Source: Amycolatopsis regifaucium
GTDB lineage: Bacteria > Actinomycetota > Actinomycetes > Mycobacteriales > Pseudonocardiaceae
Direction: 5' to 3'
DNA: 64,000 nucleotides
NCBI RefSeq assembly: GCF_001613935.1
Contig: NZ_LQCI01000010.1
Span: 1 to 64,000 of the forward strand
The notes beneath the pieces were generated by a model. The model saw only the letters and a program-made list of their open reading frames with translations. It ran no database searches and was not told where the DNA came from. Made by a program: the position numbers and the translations under genes. Positions 63,462 through 64,000 of this stretch are shown here, piece by piece; within the stretch, counting starts at the first letter, position 1, and each line of letters opens with the position of its first letter.

Positions 63462-64000
63462 TTGACTGACGACATCGAGGTTTCCCGGCACAACGCCGTC
63501 CGGTTCCCGGGTATCAGCCCGCGGGCCTACGAACACCCCGTCGACCGCGGGGCGCTGGCCACCCTGCGCGCGGTACCCGGATTCGCGCAGGTCGTGAAGG
63601 CGATTTCGGGTTTCTACAGCGAACGCGGTGAGCGGCTCATGGCGCTGGCGTCCGCGATCCGGGTCGGCCCGAAGCAGTATCCGGAACTGGACAAGCTGCG
63701 CAACGAATGCGCCGAAACGCTCGACCTCGACCGCGTGCCGAACCTGTTCGTCGCCCGCAGCCCCGAGGTCAACGCGCAGACCATCGGCATGGACGAGCCG
63801 TTCATCGTGCTCAACACCGCGATGGTCGAGTCGATGGACCTCGCGTCGCTGCGGTTCGTGATCGGGCACGAGATGGGGCACGTCCTGTCCGGGCACGCGG
63901 TGTACCGCACGATCATGCTCCGGCTGATCGGCCTGCAGATGTCGATGTCGTGGACGCCGGTGAGCGCCATCGGCATCCGCGTCGTCATCGCCGCGCTGCG
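63462..64000 (+). CDS. M48-family metallopeptidase (partial)
   Basis: The gene runs off the window end; 179 codons are visible. It starts with TTG 63462 (MTDDIEVSRHNAVRFPGISP). The zinc-protease motif HEMGHVLSGH is present near residue 143, with FVARSPEVNAQTIGMDEPFI before it, as in M48/HtpX-like proteases with an N-terminal helical part. The C-terminus is missing. Confidence 0.9.
   Translation, partial: MTDDIEVSRHNAVRFPGISPRAYEHPVDRGALATLRAVPGFAQVVKAISGFYSERGERLMALASAIRVGPKQYPELDKLRNECAETLDLDRVPNLFVARSPEVNAQTIGMDEPFIVLNTAMVESMDLASLRFVIGHEMGHVLSGHAVYRTIMLRLIGLQMSMSWTPVSAIGIRVVIAAL

Overview
The window is high-GC actinobacterial DNA with frequent GTG/TTG starts, ATGA stop-start overlaps and very strong third-position G/C. 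Gene content and order follow the chromosomal block that in Mycobacterium tuberculosis runs roughly from lipA/lipB and dlaT through ilvE, cobT, erpA, adoK, asnB, ctaC, qcrCAB, ctaE and trpD to the NlpC hydrolase and pimB (synteny recalled from general knowledge, not searched). The many long intergenic palindromes and the accessory genes suggest a Pseudonocardiaceae genome, probably Amycolatopsis-like; the genus is an inference. No tRNA, rRNA, insertion sequence, prophage or CRISPR array was seen.

Layout. 0.3-4 kb (minus strand): sirtuin, L,D-transpeptidase lipoprotein, patatin-like lipase, DedA protein. 4-16 kb: lipoate and 2-oxoacid dehydrogenase region, with lipA, lipB, the E2 acyltransferase (sucB/dlaT) and lipoamide dehydrogenase (lpdA), interrupted by an SDR, a TetR regulator, an F420-type oxidoreductase, a small secreted protein, a PAP2 phosphatase, an epimerase, an ArsR-type regulator and a serine hydrolase. 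16-31 kb: leucyl aminopeptidase, ilvE, cobT, an IspD-like cytidylyltransferase, a GntR regulator coupled to purC, an aldo-keto reductase, erpA and an adenosine-kinase-type PfkB kinase. 31-45 kb: asnB and the respiratory genes (ctaC-ctaF, then ctaE-qcrC-qcrA-qcrB), split by an EamA / AraC / cupin / AraC block and the trpD operon. 45-53 kb: a DEDDh exonuclease-GIY-YIG nuclease, a NYN protein, an NlpC/P60 cell-wall hydrolase behind a long leader, and PimB-type mannosyltransferase. 53-63 kb: a biotin region with P450, bioA, two tandem SulP-carbonic anhydrase fusions, bioD, bioB and a BsaP-like small protein. The window ends inside an M48 metalloprotease gene.

How the genes work together. LipB and LipA make the lipoyl cofactor carried by the E2 protein and reoxidised by LpdA. 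QcrABC and CtaC/E/F are parts of the actinobacterial bc1-aa3 respiratory supercomplex. BioA, BioD and BioB perform the late steps of biotin synthesis; the embedded bicarbonate transporter/carbonic anhydrase fusions could feed CO2 to BioD and bicarbonate to biotin-dependent carboxylases, and the P450 just ahead of bioA could be a BioI-like pimelate-forming enzyme (both inferences).

The most unusual signal is a set of about fifteen long, mostly perfect inverted repeats, often 57 bp built as 28+1+28, in several related sequence families. Nearly all lie immediately after stop codons, mostly between convergent genes. They lack the U-tract of classical terminators and look like a dispersed, self-complementary repeat population co-opted as transcript ends.
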